NCBI GenBank assembly: GCA_017962965.1
Contig: JAGCUI010000052.1
Span: forward strand, 1-62,330
Source of the DNA: Treponema sp.
Lineage (GTDB): Bacteria; Spirochaetota; Spirochaetia; Treponematales; Treponemataceae
Direction: 5' to 3'
Length of the DNA: 62,330 bases
Each line of letters starts with the position of its first letter. Position 1 is the first letter of the stretch. The notes beneath the pieces are model-generated. The model was not told the DNA's origin. It worked only from the letters and a program-made list of their open reading frames with translations, and did not search any database. Of the stretch, positions 46,201-54,333 are shown in pieces. Made by a program: the position numbers and the translations under genes.

Positions 46201-49200
46201 GAGTTCCCGAAATTTCCACTGAATCTGTCACTGTGAGGTTCTGGAAAGAAACAGTTCCTGAGCTTGTAAGGTTTCCGCTTAATTTTACATCACCATCAAA
46301 GCTTACGTTTCCACCGAATGTTGCAGGATAAGTAAATGTTGTTAGACCTGTATTACTGAATGTTGCGGCGCAGGTTGTAGTAACTGTATCATCAAAAGTA
46401 ACTGTGCCTGTATTTGTGCTACCCGTATAAGATGTTGTTACAGTTAAAGGCTTTTTAAATTCCAGATTTCCGGAATTGTGGGTAAATGTCTTTATGTTTG
46501 CATTATCCTGTACTGTAAGCTTTGTAGAGGATGATGATGTAATCTTTGCATAAGAAGTAGAAGCGTTCGTGGTGAAGCTTTGAGTTGTTCCGTTGAATAT
46601 TACAGTTCCGTTTCCTGTATAAGTTCCAGAATCCGTAAAGTTTCCTTTAAGGCTGATTGAATCGCTGTTGGCAATTGAAGATCCGTACGCGTTTGTAAGG
46701 TTACCGTTTAATACAATATCTCCGCTATTCGAAATTGAAGAGTTACCTGTATTGGAAAGATTTCCTGTAATTGTAAGGTCCTCACCGTTTGTTAATGTGG
46801 CTCCCGAAGTATTTGTAAAATCGGAGCTGGCAGTTGTTGTTCCGTTATTTGTAAATACTCCGCTCGAAGTGATGTCCCCGGTTACAGAAAGAGTCCCGGT
46901 TCCTCCGTTTGTGAGTGTTCCGCTAGAAGTTAAATCTCCTCCTACGGATAAAGTTCCTGAGTTTGAAAGAGTACTGTTGGAACTTACATCCCCTGATGCA
47001 GTTACAGTTCCTGAGTTTGCGAATGTTGAACCGTTAATTTCTAAATCTGTTGTTTCAAGTTCACCGGTAACAGTTACATTACTTTTTGCAGTCAATCCGT
47101 TTGGGAAAGAAAGCTTACTGCTTCCGGTAACTTTTACAGTTCCACCCGCTTCGATTACAGAAACAAGGACTTCTCCTCCGCCGTTGAATTCTATGTCTCC
47201 CGAATTTGTACTGTCTATGGAAGCCGCGCTTATAGTCGTATCTTTATTAAAGATCGTTTTACTTGCTTTTGTAAGAGTGATGTTTGTATTATCTGTTTCG
47301 TTATTAAATGTAATGACAGAAGAAGCTCCACTGTTTATTCCAAGTGATGTAAATGTCGCTTTTCCGCTTCCGGCTGTTGTAAGGTTTCCTGAGCTCTTTT
47401 CTATCTTAACATCCTTATAAGTCGAATCAGAAGATACTGTAAAAGTCTGGTTTCCAGTTCCGTTAAAGATGAGGCTCTTTGTTCCGGTCCAGTTACCACC
47501 TGAAGTTACATTACCCATTGCATTTATATTGATATCTGCAGTAACAGCGGCTGCATTAGTCAATGTTCCGTTTACAGTAAGCTCGTAAGAATCTGATGAT
47601 GAAAAAGTAACTGCAGAAGAAAAATTAGAACTGCTTCCGTTTAATAAAACATCCCCTGTAAGACTGAATGTTCCGCTTGAAAAATCTATTGTTGAAGAAG
47701 CAGTTATGTCTCCTGCAATGCTCACGTTACCGGTTCCGCTTTGTTTAAAAGAAGAAACACTTACATCTGCCGTACCGGTATCTGTAAGGGAAGTTTTATC
47801 GTCTATTGTTAAAAGCCCTTTGTTATTTATTTCGAGTGCATATGAACCGCTTATTCCGTTTCCTATTGTTACAGGCGCATTTGTCCCGGAAGTTTTTAAT
47901 AAAGTATTTCCTGTAAGAGTAACTGCTTTATCAAAAATGATTCCGCCTGTTCCCGTAATTTCTATATCGCCCGAAACCTCATAAGAAGAAGGAGTTGTAC
48001 TATATGTAAGTTTTGCGGCACTAAGTCCATCTGTCCCGCCATTCAAAGAAACTTTTGCGGAAGTATTAAAAATAAGTTCTCCGTTGTAATCAATTCCTGT
48101 TACAGAAACGTTTCCTGTAGAAGTGAGTTTTATTGAAGAAGCGTGAACATCTTCCGAAGTAAATGAGAGGGCCGTAGAACCTGTGTCGAGTTCAACCGTA
48201 TTAAAATTTACTGATTCTGATCCAATCTGCCCTACACTGATTGTTCCGCCCGTAGCCTTTAAGGTAAGATTTTTTCCCGCCGCTGTAGAAGTGATTGTTT
48301 TTCCCGAAGCGACAGAAACCTGTCCTCCAATAATCACAACAGAATCTGTTACGCTGATGTTCTGGAAAGAAAGAATTCCGCTTCCTGTAATATCAGCCGA
48401 AGCTTTTACATCACCGGCAAAGGAAGCATTTCCTCCAAGATTTACTGCCTCGGAAAGTGTAGTAAGACCTGTATTTTTAAAAGAAGAAGCGCAGCCTGTT
48501 GTAAGTGTATCGTTAAAGGTTAAAGTACCTGTATTTTCAGTTGCACCGATTGAATTAATTATTGTGACAGCACCGCCGAATGTAATGTTTCCGCTGTTAT
48601 GTACAAAGTCATTAATCTGTACTTCACCTGTAACGGTAAGGGCTGTCCCTGTTGAAACAGTGAGCTTTGAATATGTAGTTCCGCTATTTGGCGTAAAGCT
48701 CTGAGTCGTTCCGTTTAATACAATATTTCCTGTTCCGGAATAAGTTCCTGTATCCGAAAAATCTCCTTTTACATTGATTTCACTTGTATTTGTAAGAGTT
48801 GCGCCTGTGTTAGAAAGATTTCCATCGACAGAAAGTGTACCGCTGTTAGAAAGTGTTCCTCCCGTTATGGAAACATATCCTTCGACAGAGAATACTCCTT
48901 CGTTTGAAAACGTACCTCCAGTATTGGTAACATATCCATCTACAGAAATAGTTCCTTCGTTTGAAAAAGTACCTCCCGCATTGGAAACATTTCCACCTGC
49001 AGAAAAACTTCCTTCGTTTGTGATAATCGCCGTAGAAGCATTTGTAAGATTTCCCGTAACAGTCAGCGTAGCGGAAGCATTATTTGTAAGTCTTCCATCC
49101 GTATCATTTGAAAAAACACCGCTGACCGTAAGATCTGCATTATTTACAAAGTTACCTTCGTTCAAAACATCACCGGTTACAGTCATGATATTACCGTTTA

Positions 49201-49927
49201 TGACAGTACCAGGAATTTCGAGATCTTTTCCGATTGTAACAGTTCCGTCCGAAGATAAAAGTCCACCGGCTGTTAAATCATCACCGGCGCTTACAGTTCC
49301 ACTCGAAGAAATAGTGCCCGCAGTATCTATAGATATATCACCTGAAGAAGAAAGCAAGCCTCCGTTCATTACGATAACAGTATCAAGGACACTTATATCT
49401 CCAAGAGCAGTTACAGAACCTCCTCCCTTTACGGTAACAGTTTCAGAAACAGTTATATCGCCTGTAGCTGTGACAGAACCTCCGTCTTCTACAGTTATAG
49501 TGGAAGCAGCAGTTAAATTACCTGTTACAGAAAGAATTCCTTCTACAGTAAATGGAACCGGAACAGAAAAAGCGGCAGGAATAGAAAGATCCCCCGAAGC
49601 CCCGATTGAAAGACCCGTAACATTTGCACCCGAAACGCTTATTGTTTTTACAGACTGAACGGAAGAAATGCTTACAACAGTGCCAGCCGAAGCTCCCACA
49701 AGGCTTACATCATCACTAGCTCCCGGAAGTGCAGTAGCAGCTACCCAGTCCGGGATTGTATCATCATATACTTCCCAGTTATCCAAGGTTTCCCATAAGG
49801 TATCTGTTCCGCCTACCCATCTGTAATTATCAGCAAACAAAGAAACAGCAAGGCCTATAACCAAACAAAAAACAATGGCCTTTTTATGAGAAAATAGCGA
49901 TTTTAAAGCGTCTTTTACAAGTCTCAT
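40283..49927 (-). CDS. Giant repetitive surface/adhesin-like protein with FlgD-like C-terminus
   Basis: One uninterrupted frame of 3214 residues starts with a long signal (KKAIVFCLVIGLAVSLFAD) and then a beta-helix-like tract of short Gly/Ser/Thr/Asn-rich strands (about residues 100-1950). Many of these read as N-x-G-T-L-T-V or S-N-T/S-G-x-L. A roughly 709-residue unit occurs twice within this tract. The region after about residue 2150 contains several Ig-like modules (VTDIYGKRLKNYKPV, LDRIEIHITDN, FTITYDAANSYITDLAGN). The protein ends in a FlgD-type Ig fold (GNVVTYLNRGSLSAG and YFTWDGKNNNGNIVARG), resembling sorting or anchoring domains. It should be exported and fibrous; adhesion is inferred. 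No protease or barrel domain is seen. Confidence 0.88.
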   Translation of the reverse strand: MRLVKDALKSLFSHKKAIVFCLVIGLAVSLFADNYRWVGGTDTLWETLDNWEVYDDTIPDWVAATALPGASDDVSLVGASAGTVVSISSVQSVKTISVSGANVTGLSIGASGDLSIPAAFSVPVPFTVEGILSVTGNLTAASTITVEDGGSVTATGDITVSETVTVKGGGSVTALGDISVLDTVIVMNGGLLSSSGDISIDTAGTISSSGTVSAGDDLTAGGLLSSDGTVTIGKDLEIPGTVINGNIMTVTGDVLNEGNFVNNADLTVSGVFSNDTDGRLTNNASATLTVTGNLTNASTAIITNEGSFSAGGNVSNAGGTFSNEGTISVDGYVTNTGGTFSNEGVFSVEGYVSITGGTLSNSGTLSVDGNLSNTGATLTNTSEINVKGDFSDTGTYSGTGNIVLNGTTQSFTPNSGTTYSKLTVSTGTALTVTGEVQINDFVHNSGNITFGGAVTIINSIGATENTGTLTFNDTLTTGCASSFKNTGLTTLSEAVNLGGNASFAGDVKASADITGSGILSFQNISVTDSVVIIGGQVSVASGKTITSTAAGKNLTLKATGGTISVGQIGSESVNFNTVELDTGSTALSFTSEDVHASSIKLTSTGNVSVTGIDYNGELIFNTSAKVSLNGGTDGLSAAKLTYSTTPSSYEVSGDIEITGTGGIIFDKAVTLTGNTLLKTSGTNAPVTIGNGISGSYALEINNKGLLTIDDKTSLTDTGTADVSVSSFKQSGTGNVSIAGDITASSTIDFSSGTFSLTGDVLLNGSSSNFSSAVTFSSSDSYELTVNGTLTNAAAVTADININAMGNVTSGGNWTGTKSLIFNGTGNQTFTVSSDSTYKDVKIEKSSGNLTTAGSGKATFTSLGINSGASSVITFNNETDNTNITLTKASKTIFNKDTTISAASIDSTNSGDIEFNGGGEVLVSVIEAGGTVKVTGSSKLSFPNGLTAKSNVTVTGELETTDLEINGSTFANSGTVTASGDVSSNSTLSNSGTLSVGGDLTSSGTLTNGGTGTLSVTGDITSSGVFTNNGTTTASSDFTNTSGATLTNGEDLTITGNLSNTGNSSISNSGDIVLNGNLTNAYGSSIANSDSISLKGNFTDSGTYTGNGTVIFNGTTQSFTTNASTSYAKITSSSSTKLTVQDNANIKTFTHNSGNLEFKKPLTVTTSYTGSTNTGTVTFDDTVTTTCAATFSNTGLTTFTYPATFGGNVSFDGDVKLSGNLTSSGTVSFQNLTVTDSVEISGTQITAASGKVIGTSAATGTKNLTLKASGGTITAGQIGTSTNKFNIVELDTGSHDINFTSETIYANQIKFTSSGNVTVTGIEYDGDLIFNTSGKVSINGGTGGFNVKNIVLQTTPSSFELSGNIEITGTGGISFPKAVVLTGNTVLTASGTNAPVTFSSGISGAYTLDVNNAGLLTIDDKTSVTDTANADVNITSFNQSGAGAVSIAGDITCSSSIQFVTTSFALTGNVLLSGNVVALTSAITLSSLSSYELSVSGKLQAYNAVTANVNVNALNDVVSNGNWSGSKSLIFTGSNNQLFNPKTGTSYSSVYIIKTDGTFTCARANADTGTAAVTFADINIDSASPTITFGFDKGLKITGTIDIDDSKAVVFNNTVTIATMTADKSDSLTFNGPTTITTVSIDNNGSTTFNDTATIATISIDNNGTTTFNDTATITTFNVDKNTSTTFNGTTTITNISDTTDSGTFTFNDGVTFSNNVTLNTTKLVTFKETSNIGAAGARKNFTHTGGVTNINGTFNANDVSLGAMTSTQELTINADDISVNGTLTADKKLVINNGNTVTVSGNITAGGVLELNAVSLSAGANITTKDTAYFNCNVATSSNMTFTNSKYVKTENGKSFTCNGNFTQVNGTGTDNKSFMLGGSFTASGNITFASNVYFYGTSGNCNFGSTTGGGNQVAGNLCVGMGNGTRQLDIISNVSCKNFVLLAGKVNLQAGKYLSTTDGDIVVIGAGAVYKDDTTNIDDEYQYFYTRGISDSSASAPKYVFESVFPDGSDGGMTGYNGSMTFGSGAVLQSGQNFYANGTSLTGTAAWYIDIKKTSDSESCFAECYKITVENCTVRKHSGTLFSAGNDGESNKDTFDNDTQMMCDAACTITDCHNFDNTDFKIVRAYTVRDNVIRVEFSHPVRNYNGELNQKKHNSSSNASNIKGLTNVKYKNNEGNEVAFSGVYLDEECTDELAGDLTQSEEIGADKVYYCYFKAPSTWATDATGTSSGATDSTDRYGITKNTAVPYIQIPRATATLKFVVTDIYGKRLKNYKPVTGVTGEANFTAVTDKTAPSLYKVTTGQEDHADEAADQWSYDGHNYIEFRYSEPVDFNNTDGTSITNLKTENVNATNPSTSVSQNILVSQNLGGIAETMTSDYEAGVTEEKITFIGLGTTAQGYISTGINGTRTTPTANNVNALYRKDVFSIRISIAGYTSGTVSGGFKKWVGYIESAKIPGGTVTQAYTETQALTGHTGQYIYINKCVKDKNNNYLIIYNTSVDKTGTGGTPANANKAVSVTQNRWDLSAPEFAKVHKINQPLAESYFEAVGMGSGSVLDRIEIHITDNTGGDTFTDGTDIGYWFTSFGWSTSLGTSLANTNTYCADIFGGSNPYGGEGSFTKGGIRYSTIIGQQSNFKYCVGTGALSVPTTEFRSVEPGGAAPVFTGAAAERRPIPATMDNTYIKFFLDASDSNLSYDTTFTITYDAANSYITDLAGNRLRSISLSVTNMESIDRTSPEFDLVIAPVGSDEIYIQFVKQLSKQIVYQATPSDAAIHIPESFEEIIPYCFEIGTISGSSFTANTGTGLQIDTSTPAQIIQSHSNTSFTAVKLKLTRSVTLQDVETLYIRVTYARGLYNERSVDPFTSIANSYVTFIQDSLGNYMQMYSAHCISDFAVNVVKPSYAYDPDFVNTSGANIQDSLYEEGSQAVHSWSASQGNYGTLKAKDPVILLANITDGTAAGEAANKPESGNNIPANVRMYFSEHPTAFSQSAQYNLDLSKNLRIWVPGTVPVYGLSNVTNTNTTILDGVWDTTEGGLTFTFENADYSAWSSGNQITFLFGLESSPGTSINIIHSPVLSVSSSTFTYDVTSNPAPLYALRLDDPNDITSIDLWSFRVKDITPQRGGITIMNNVIDPTVGEKMVLNVNMKSEGDLSIIVMTLDGNVVTYLNRGSLSAGDYYFTWDGKNNNGNIVARGIYFIRIIGNGVDETRKVMIIKE
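45270..46600 (-). repeat. Second copy of the long internal repeat of the giant protein
   Basis: Landmarks here (FNGTTQSF, VELDTGS, TPSSFELSGNIEITGTGGI, SLIFTGSNNQ) occur in the same order as in the copy at 47400-48720. The coding landmark GATGAGGCTCTT is at 45341 and at 47468, 2127 bases or 709 codons apart. The FNGTTQSF landmark differs by 2121 bases, so small in-frame indels separate the copies. Confidence 0.85.
47400..48720 (-). repeat. First copy of the long internal repeat of the giant protein
   Basis: This copy carries FNGTTQSF, VELDTGS, TPSSYEVSGDIEITGTGGI and SLIFNGTGNQ in order. Identity to the other copy is clear by eye at protein level but far from complete, so the duplication is old or evolving quickly. 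Upstream of it, shorter repeats of SNTGGTFSNEG type add further modularity. Confidence 0.85.
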
Positions 49928-50003
49928 TCTCCGCCTTTATTATACTATAATAAAAACAGTATTACATTATATTATCGGCAAAAAATGAGGAAGATGTGAA
50001 TTA

Positions 50004-51098
50004 TTATTTCTTTAATAAAGCAGCAAAAGGATTATAAGTTTCTCCGTCATCATCCTGAGAAGAAAGATACTTTTGAGCGGTTTCGTCCTGTTCTTTAGAG
50101 GTTGCAGGAACAAGAGAAATACGTTTTTGAGCCGCATCAACCTTTTCTACAACCACACTCATTTTCTGCCCGATTTTATAAACCTTACGAAGATTTGTAT
50201 TTGCAGAAACATCTTCAAGCTCGCTGATGTGAACAAGCCCGTCGATTCCCTTATCAAGATTTACAAAAAGACCAAAGTCTGCAATTCTCGAGATTTCACC
50301 GTCTACCTTTGTGCCGGGAGTAAACTTTTTAGAAACATTTTCCCAAGGATCAGCCATCAAAGCCTTTAAACTTACGCTTACCTTTTCATGCTCCCAGTCT
50401 GTACGGATTACCTTTACTGTAATTTCTTCTCCGGCCTTTACAATTTGTCCTGCATCCTGAACGCGGTCCAAAGACATTTCACTGATTGGAAGAAGAGCAC
50501 GGAAGCCCTGAATATTTACAAAAGCCCCGAATTTTTCGATTGATTCAACAACAGCCTGAACTACAGCTCCTTCCTTAATTTCCATGGAAAGCTTTGCAAG
50601 CCCCTGTTCATATTCACGCTCACCGATTAAACGGTTTGAAACAAGAATATCCTTTCCGTCATTTTTAAATTCGGTGATGATAAAGTTCAAATGCTTACCC
50701 ACATAAAAAGCAGGTTCTTCTTTTTTCTTAAAGCCCATCTGGGAATAAGGACAGAATGCGCGGCTTGAACCAAGCTTTACTTCAAATCCGCCTTTAATTT
50801 CCGAGGCAACATGACCTTCAACAGGAATGTGATTTTTCCATGCATTCTCGAGCATAGACAAATCTGCCTTACCACCACTAATTTTTGTAGTAAAACGCAT
50901 TTCCCCGTGAACTTCGCCTGTAAAATAGACTTTGATTTTATCGCCTTCTTTTACACTTACATTTCCTTCTTCATCTGCAAGCTCAGCTCTGTCCAGAACT
51001 CCTTCAGATTTAGCATTCAAATCCAGAAAAATAGTTGTGTCTGTTACGGCTACAATTTCAGTTTCAATCTGCTGACCAATTTCAAGTCTACCCTGCAT
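50004..51098 (-). CDS. Four-domain S1 RNA-binding protein (RpsA-like)
   Basis: The 364-residue protein is built of about four S1 OB-fold repeats. The clearest are domain 3 (GAVVQAVVESIEKFGAFVNI) and domain 4 (GTKVDGEISRIADFGLFVNLDKGIDGLVHISEL); domains 1 and 2 (IGQQIETEIVAVTDTTIFLDL and VEGHVASEIKGGFEVKLG) are more divergent. Ribosomal protein S1 of most bacteria has six repeats, so this may be a short S1 or a paralog acting on mRNA. It is cytosolic. It lies between the patatin gene and the giant surface-protein gene, each separated by short spacers. Confidence 0.85.
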   Translation of the reverse strand: MQGRLEIGQQIETEIVAVTDTTIFLDLNAKSEGVLDRAELADEEGNVSVKEGDKIKVYFTGEVHGEMRFTTKISGGKADLSMLENAWKNHIPVEGHVASEIKGGFEVKLGSSRAFCPYSQMGFKKKEEPAFYVGKHLNFIITEFKNDGKDILVSNRLIGEREYEQGLAKLSMEIKEGAVVQAVVESIEKFGAFVNIQGFRALLPISEMSLDRVQDAGQIVKAGEEITVKVIRTDWEHEKVSVSLKALMADPWENVSKKFTPGTKVDGEISRIADFGLFVNLDKGIDGLVHISELEDVSANTNLRKVYKIGQKMSVVVEKVDAAQKRISLVPATSKEQDETAQKYLSSQDDDGETYNPFAALLKK

Positions 51099-51134
51099 GT
51101 CCTATACCCCTTTAGATGAGTTATGATATTTATT

Positions 51135-51986
51135 TTAGTAAGACGGATTCAAAAAGCATTTTAAATTATTCAACGCCTGAATTGCATCGCGTCTTCCAAG
51201 TTCATATGTAAGCCGGATTTTTACGGAATCTCTTTCAAGACGTCCTGCAAGCGGTTTAGAAGACGGTCTGATAATAAAAGCATTTTCCGCATTTTCCTGC
51301 TGTTCAACATATTCAAGCTCCTGATTATAAACCTCATGGCGCCTTTTCATCGCTTCCAGGAATTCAGGATAATCCTTGTACTTTTTTTCCATGAACTTCA
51401 TCAATTTTACAGGCTTTTTTGAATATCCCTTAGGCTGAGTTAAAACAACAATGTTTTTATTAAAGCCAAGCTCTTCAAATTTTGCCACAGGAATTGAATC
51501 AGTTACCCCGCCGTCAAAATACAATTTGTTTTTAATTTCAACCGGCTTTGAAACCAAAGGCATGGAAGCCGAAGCCCTGAGCCAGTCCATATTTTCATCT
51601 TTAAGTGTCTTGCATTTGTGATAAACCGGTTCACCCTTTTTAATATCCGTAACAACAACGTAATAAGGGATTTTTGAACGGGCAAAAGTATTGTAATCAA
51701 AAGGATCTAAAAATTCCGGAAGAGTTCTATAACAGAATTCAGTATTAAATAAATCACCGGTTTTTAAAAACGAACTCAAACCCATGTAGCTTGGATTTGA
51801 ACAATACTTTTCGGTATAACGGACAGAACGTCCCACCTGATGAGACACAAAATTAGAGCCGTGGATAGCACCCGCAGAAACTCCAATCACCCCATCAACA
51901 GTTATTTTATTCTCCAGTAAAACATCAAGAACACCGGCAGTATAGATACCTCTGTGTCCTCCACCCTCTAAAACAAGACCAGTCAT
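51135..51986 (-). CDS. Patatin-like phospholipase
   Basis: The 283-residue protein has the whole patatin dyad: oxyanion loop EGGGHRGIYTAGVL at residues 7-20, nucleophile Ser37 in IGVSAGAIHGSNF, and Asp158 in YFDGGVTDSIPVA. It should hydrolyse acyl groups from phospholipids or related lipids. Length and C-terminal DUF6363-like region (about 200-283, KKYKDYPEFLEAMKRRHEVY) match bacterial YjjU-type proteins. There is no signal peptide, so a cytosolic role in lipid turnover is expected. Confidence 0.92.
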   Translation of the reverse strand: MTGLVLEGGGHRGIYTAGVLDVLLENKITVDGVIGVSAGAIHGSNFVSHQVGRSVRYTEKYCSNPSYMGLSSFLKTGDLFNTEFCYRTLPEFLDPFDYNTFARSKIPYYVVVTDIKKGEPVYHKCKTLKDENMDWLRASASMPLVSKPVEIKNKLYFDGGVTDSIPVAKFEELGFNKNIVVLTQPKGYSKKPVKLMKFMEKKYKDYPEFLEAMKRRHEVYNQELEYVEQQENAENAFIIRPSSKPLAGRLERDSVKIRLTYELGRRDAIQALNNLKCFLNPSY

Positions 51987-52088
51987 TTTACTCTCCAGCT
52001 TTTTGTATAATGTTTATATTACCTAATTTTTTTTTTTATTCCAATAGTTTTTTTTCCTTTTTTCCAAATCTATGTTATTCTATAGTAT

Positions 52089-54287
52089 ATGAGTTTAAAA
52101 AAGTTCTCGTTTTATTTAATCAGATTAATTCCCGCCGCAGTAATCCTGCTTCTTTTCTTTAGCCCAATCACAATGGAAAGCATAGAGCTTTACGACGAGA
52201 CTTATCTGCCAACAACCCTTTTCAGCTTTAATCTGCCCTTTTCTGTTTCACCCTTAATCCAGACCTCAGTTTTTAAAATCCTGGACTGCGCAATTTATTT
52301 ACTCCCCCTCATCGCAGCCTTTTTTATATACACATGCTTTAATAAAAAAATTCCTTACAAGGTGATTTACATACTCACAATCGCTGCCCTTTCAATCTAT
52401 CTTTTCTGCAGTATTTCTTCGCTCATTATTTTTGCAAATACAATAAGATGGTTTAAAAATCTTGAGCCTGTGATTTACGTGCTTTTCTTTTTTGCAGTGA
52501 TAAGCCATATTACCCTCACCTTCTTTGGAATGTATTTTAACAGAACCACAAACCCCGAATATAAAGATGCAAAAGAAATCATCAAAAACATAAATAAAAA
52601 ACATCGTTTTTCAATTAAGACAAAGCTCATTCTGATTGTAATCGGCACCATTCTTGCCATCCTTATTACGTTCACACTTTTGATTTTAAGCGGATATAAA
52701 ACTCAGATTACAGAAGCCGTAAGTGATATAGGTCGTGCACAGTCAGAACAGACAGCCGCAGTTTATGAAACGGCCGAAGGTGAAAATAAAAAAATCTCAA
52801 GCTTCTTTTCTTCGCAAAAAGTTTCTAACGGATATGCAAGCTCACCTTTCGACAGAATTGATATAATCATTTCAAGCATAAATGCCCAGGTTTTTATGGA
52901 AGACATTACGGAAACCACAGAGCTTCCTCCATTCGACACCTTTGCCTATTCCACAGGAAGAAGAAAATCAGTTCCCGAAGATGAGCTTACAATTACAGAC
53001 GCCCAGGCAAGAGAATACATCAAACGCTTTAACACAGGTCTTTATTTACGAGAGCCGATTTATAACAAGGCACGCGGAACCTGTAAATACATTTATCCAA
53101 TTACACTCCAGCGCCAGGCCGGAAGAAAGCTCGTAGGATTTTCGATAGTAACCTATAAAGAAGAAACATTGATGGTTCCGTATTTTAAAATCAAAATTCT
53201 GGTTTTTTCATGCTCATTAATCTTTTTGTATATTTCAATCGTGCTCATTTTGTTCCTTGCAGATTTTATTACAAACCCGCTCATTTTCCTAAGGGCAAAC
53301 GTACACAGAACCTCAGACGCAATCTCGCAGACAATTTCCGGGCACTCAAAATTTTCAACTGAATCATTCTCTTTCGAAGATACAATTAAAACAAATGACG
53401 AAATAAAAGAGCTCTCACTTGAAATCGACAACACCTTCTCCCTCATAAAGGGAATCGTTCCATACATCTCTTTTTCAACCCTCAAAAATGCAGACAAAGG
53501 CTCGTCCTCAAGCCGCTCAAGAGATCTCTGCTTTTTGTTCACCGATATACGCGGCTTTACAAGTCTCTGCGAAAACCGTTCCCCAAAAGACATCGTAGAA
53601 ATTTTAAACCATTATTTGGACATCGAAACAGAAATCATTTTAAACAATAACGGCGACGTAGATAAATTCGTTGGCGACGAAATGATGGCCTTCTTCAGCG
53701 GCCCTAAAAAAGAATACAACGCCTGTAAAGCCGCCATGGAAATACGGGCCGCTATGCGCAAGGAACAAAAACAGGCTCTCAAGGAAGGTACCGACGTTAT
53801 TTCAATCGGCATCGGTATAAACAGTGGAAAGGTCGTATTCGGCTCAGTAGGTTCAAAATCAAGAATGGACTTTACTTCCATCGGCGACACAGTAAACTTA
53901 GCTGCAAGACTCGAGGGTGCAAACAAGGCATACGGTTCTAAATCAATCATCACAGAAACCGTTTACAAAAAATTAAAGGATTCATTCATCTGCCGCGAGC
54001 TCGACTTTATCACAGTAAAAGGGAAAAAAGAGCCCGTTCGCATTTACGAGATTTTACAGATAAGCTCAGAAGCCCAAGAAAAACTTTACGAAATCAAAGA
54101 GCTTTTTGAAAAAGGCCTTCATCTTTACAGAAAGCAGAACTGGGACAAAGCCCAAACCTACTTTACAGAGTGCGCAGAAAAATACAACGACATGCCTTCG
54201 ATTATCTTCTTAGACAGAATCAAGCACTTTAAGAAAAATCCGCCTGATAAAAAATGGGACGGAGTTTTTGTAATGAGCGTTAAATAA
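52089..54287 (+). CDS. Multi-spanning membrane class III adenylate/guanylate cyclase
   Basis: The 732-residue protein has four N-terminal membrane helices (about 8-155). A fifth at about 178-200 and a sixth at about 370-395 enclose a sensor loop of about 165 residues. A HAMP-like segment leads to a cyclase domain from about 479, with FLFTDIRGFTSL, GDVDKFVGDEMMAFF and DFTSIGDTVNLAARLEG; both metal aspartates and the catalytic Asn/Arg are present. A C-terminal TPR-like helix pair follows (LFEKGLHLYRKQNWDKAQTYFTECAEKY). Lys in DKFVGD suggests ATP as substrate. It is transcribed alone and divergent from the patatin gene. Confidence 0.93.
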   Translation: MSLKKFSFYLIRLIPAAVILLLFFSPITMESIELYDETYLPTTLFSFNLPFSVSPLIQTSVFKILDCAIYLLPLIAAFFIYTCFNKKIPYKVIYILTIAALSIYLFCSISSLIIFANTIRWFKNLEPVIYVLFFFAVISHITLTFFGMYFNRTTNPEYKDAKEIIKNINKKHRFSIKTKLILIVIGTILAILITFTLLILSGYKTQITEAVSDIGRAQSEQTAAVYETAEGENKKISSFFSSQKVSNGYASSPFDRIDIIISSINAQVFMEDITETTELPPFDTFAYSTGRRKSVPEDELTITDAQAREYIKRFNTGLYLREPIYNKARGTCKYIYPITLQRQAGRKLVGFSIVTYKEETLMVPYFKIKILVFSCSLIFLYISIVLILFLADFITNPLIFLRANVHRTSDAISQTISGHSKFSTESFSFEDTIKTNDEIKELSLEIDNTFSLIKGIVPYISFSTLKNADKGSSSSRSRDLCFLFTDIRGFTSLCENRSPKDIVEILNHYLDIETEIILNNNGDVDKFVGDEMMAFFSGPKKEYNACKAAMEIRAAMRKEQKQALKEGTDVISIGIGINSGKVVFGSVGSKSRMDFTSIGDTVNLAARLEGANKAYGSKSIITETVYKKLKDSFICRELDFITVKGKKEPVRIYEILQISSEAQEKLYEIKELFEKGLHLYRKQNWDKAQTYFTECAEKYNDMPSIIFLDRIKHFKKNPPDKKWDGVFVMSVK

Positions 54288-54290
54288 AAA

Positions 54291-54320
54291 AACTCCCTGA
54301 ATAAAACAGGGAGCCTTTCA
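54291..54320. terminator. Intrinsic terminator between the convergent cyclase and gatA genes
   Basis: CTCCCTG (54293-54299) pairs with CAGGGAG (54307-54313). On the minus strand the stem is followed by a seven-T run, making a good terminator for gatA; on the plus strand the following bases are only moderately T-rich. Confidence 0.8.
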
Positions 54321-54333
54321 ATTTTATTTTTAT

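Noticed and set aside
44391..49658. Several long open frames on the plus strand opposite the giant gene (up to about 296 codons)
   Set aside because: They mirror the repetitive low-stop composition of the minus-strand gene, have Val/Pro/Ser-rich nonsense sequence, and lack ribosome sites or domains.
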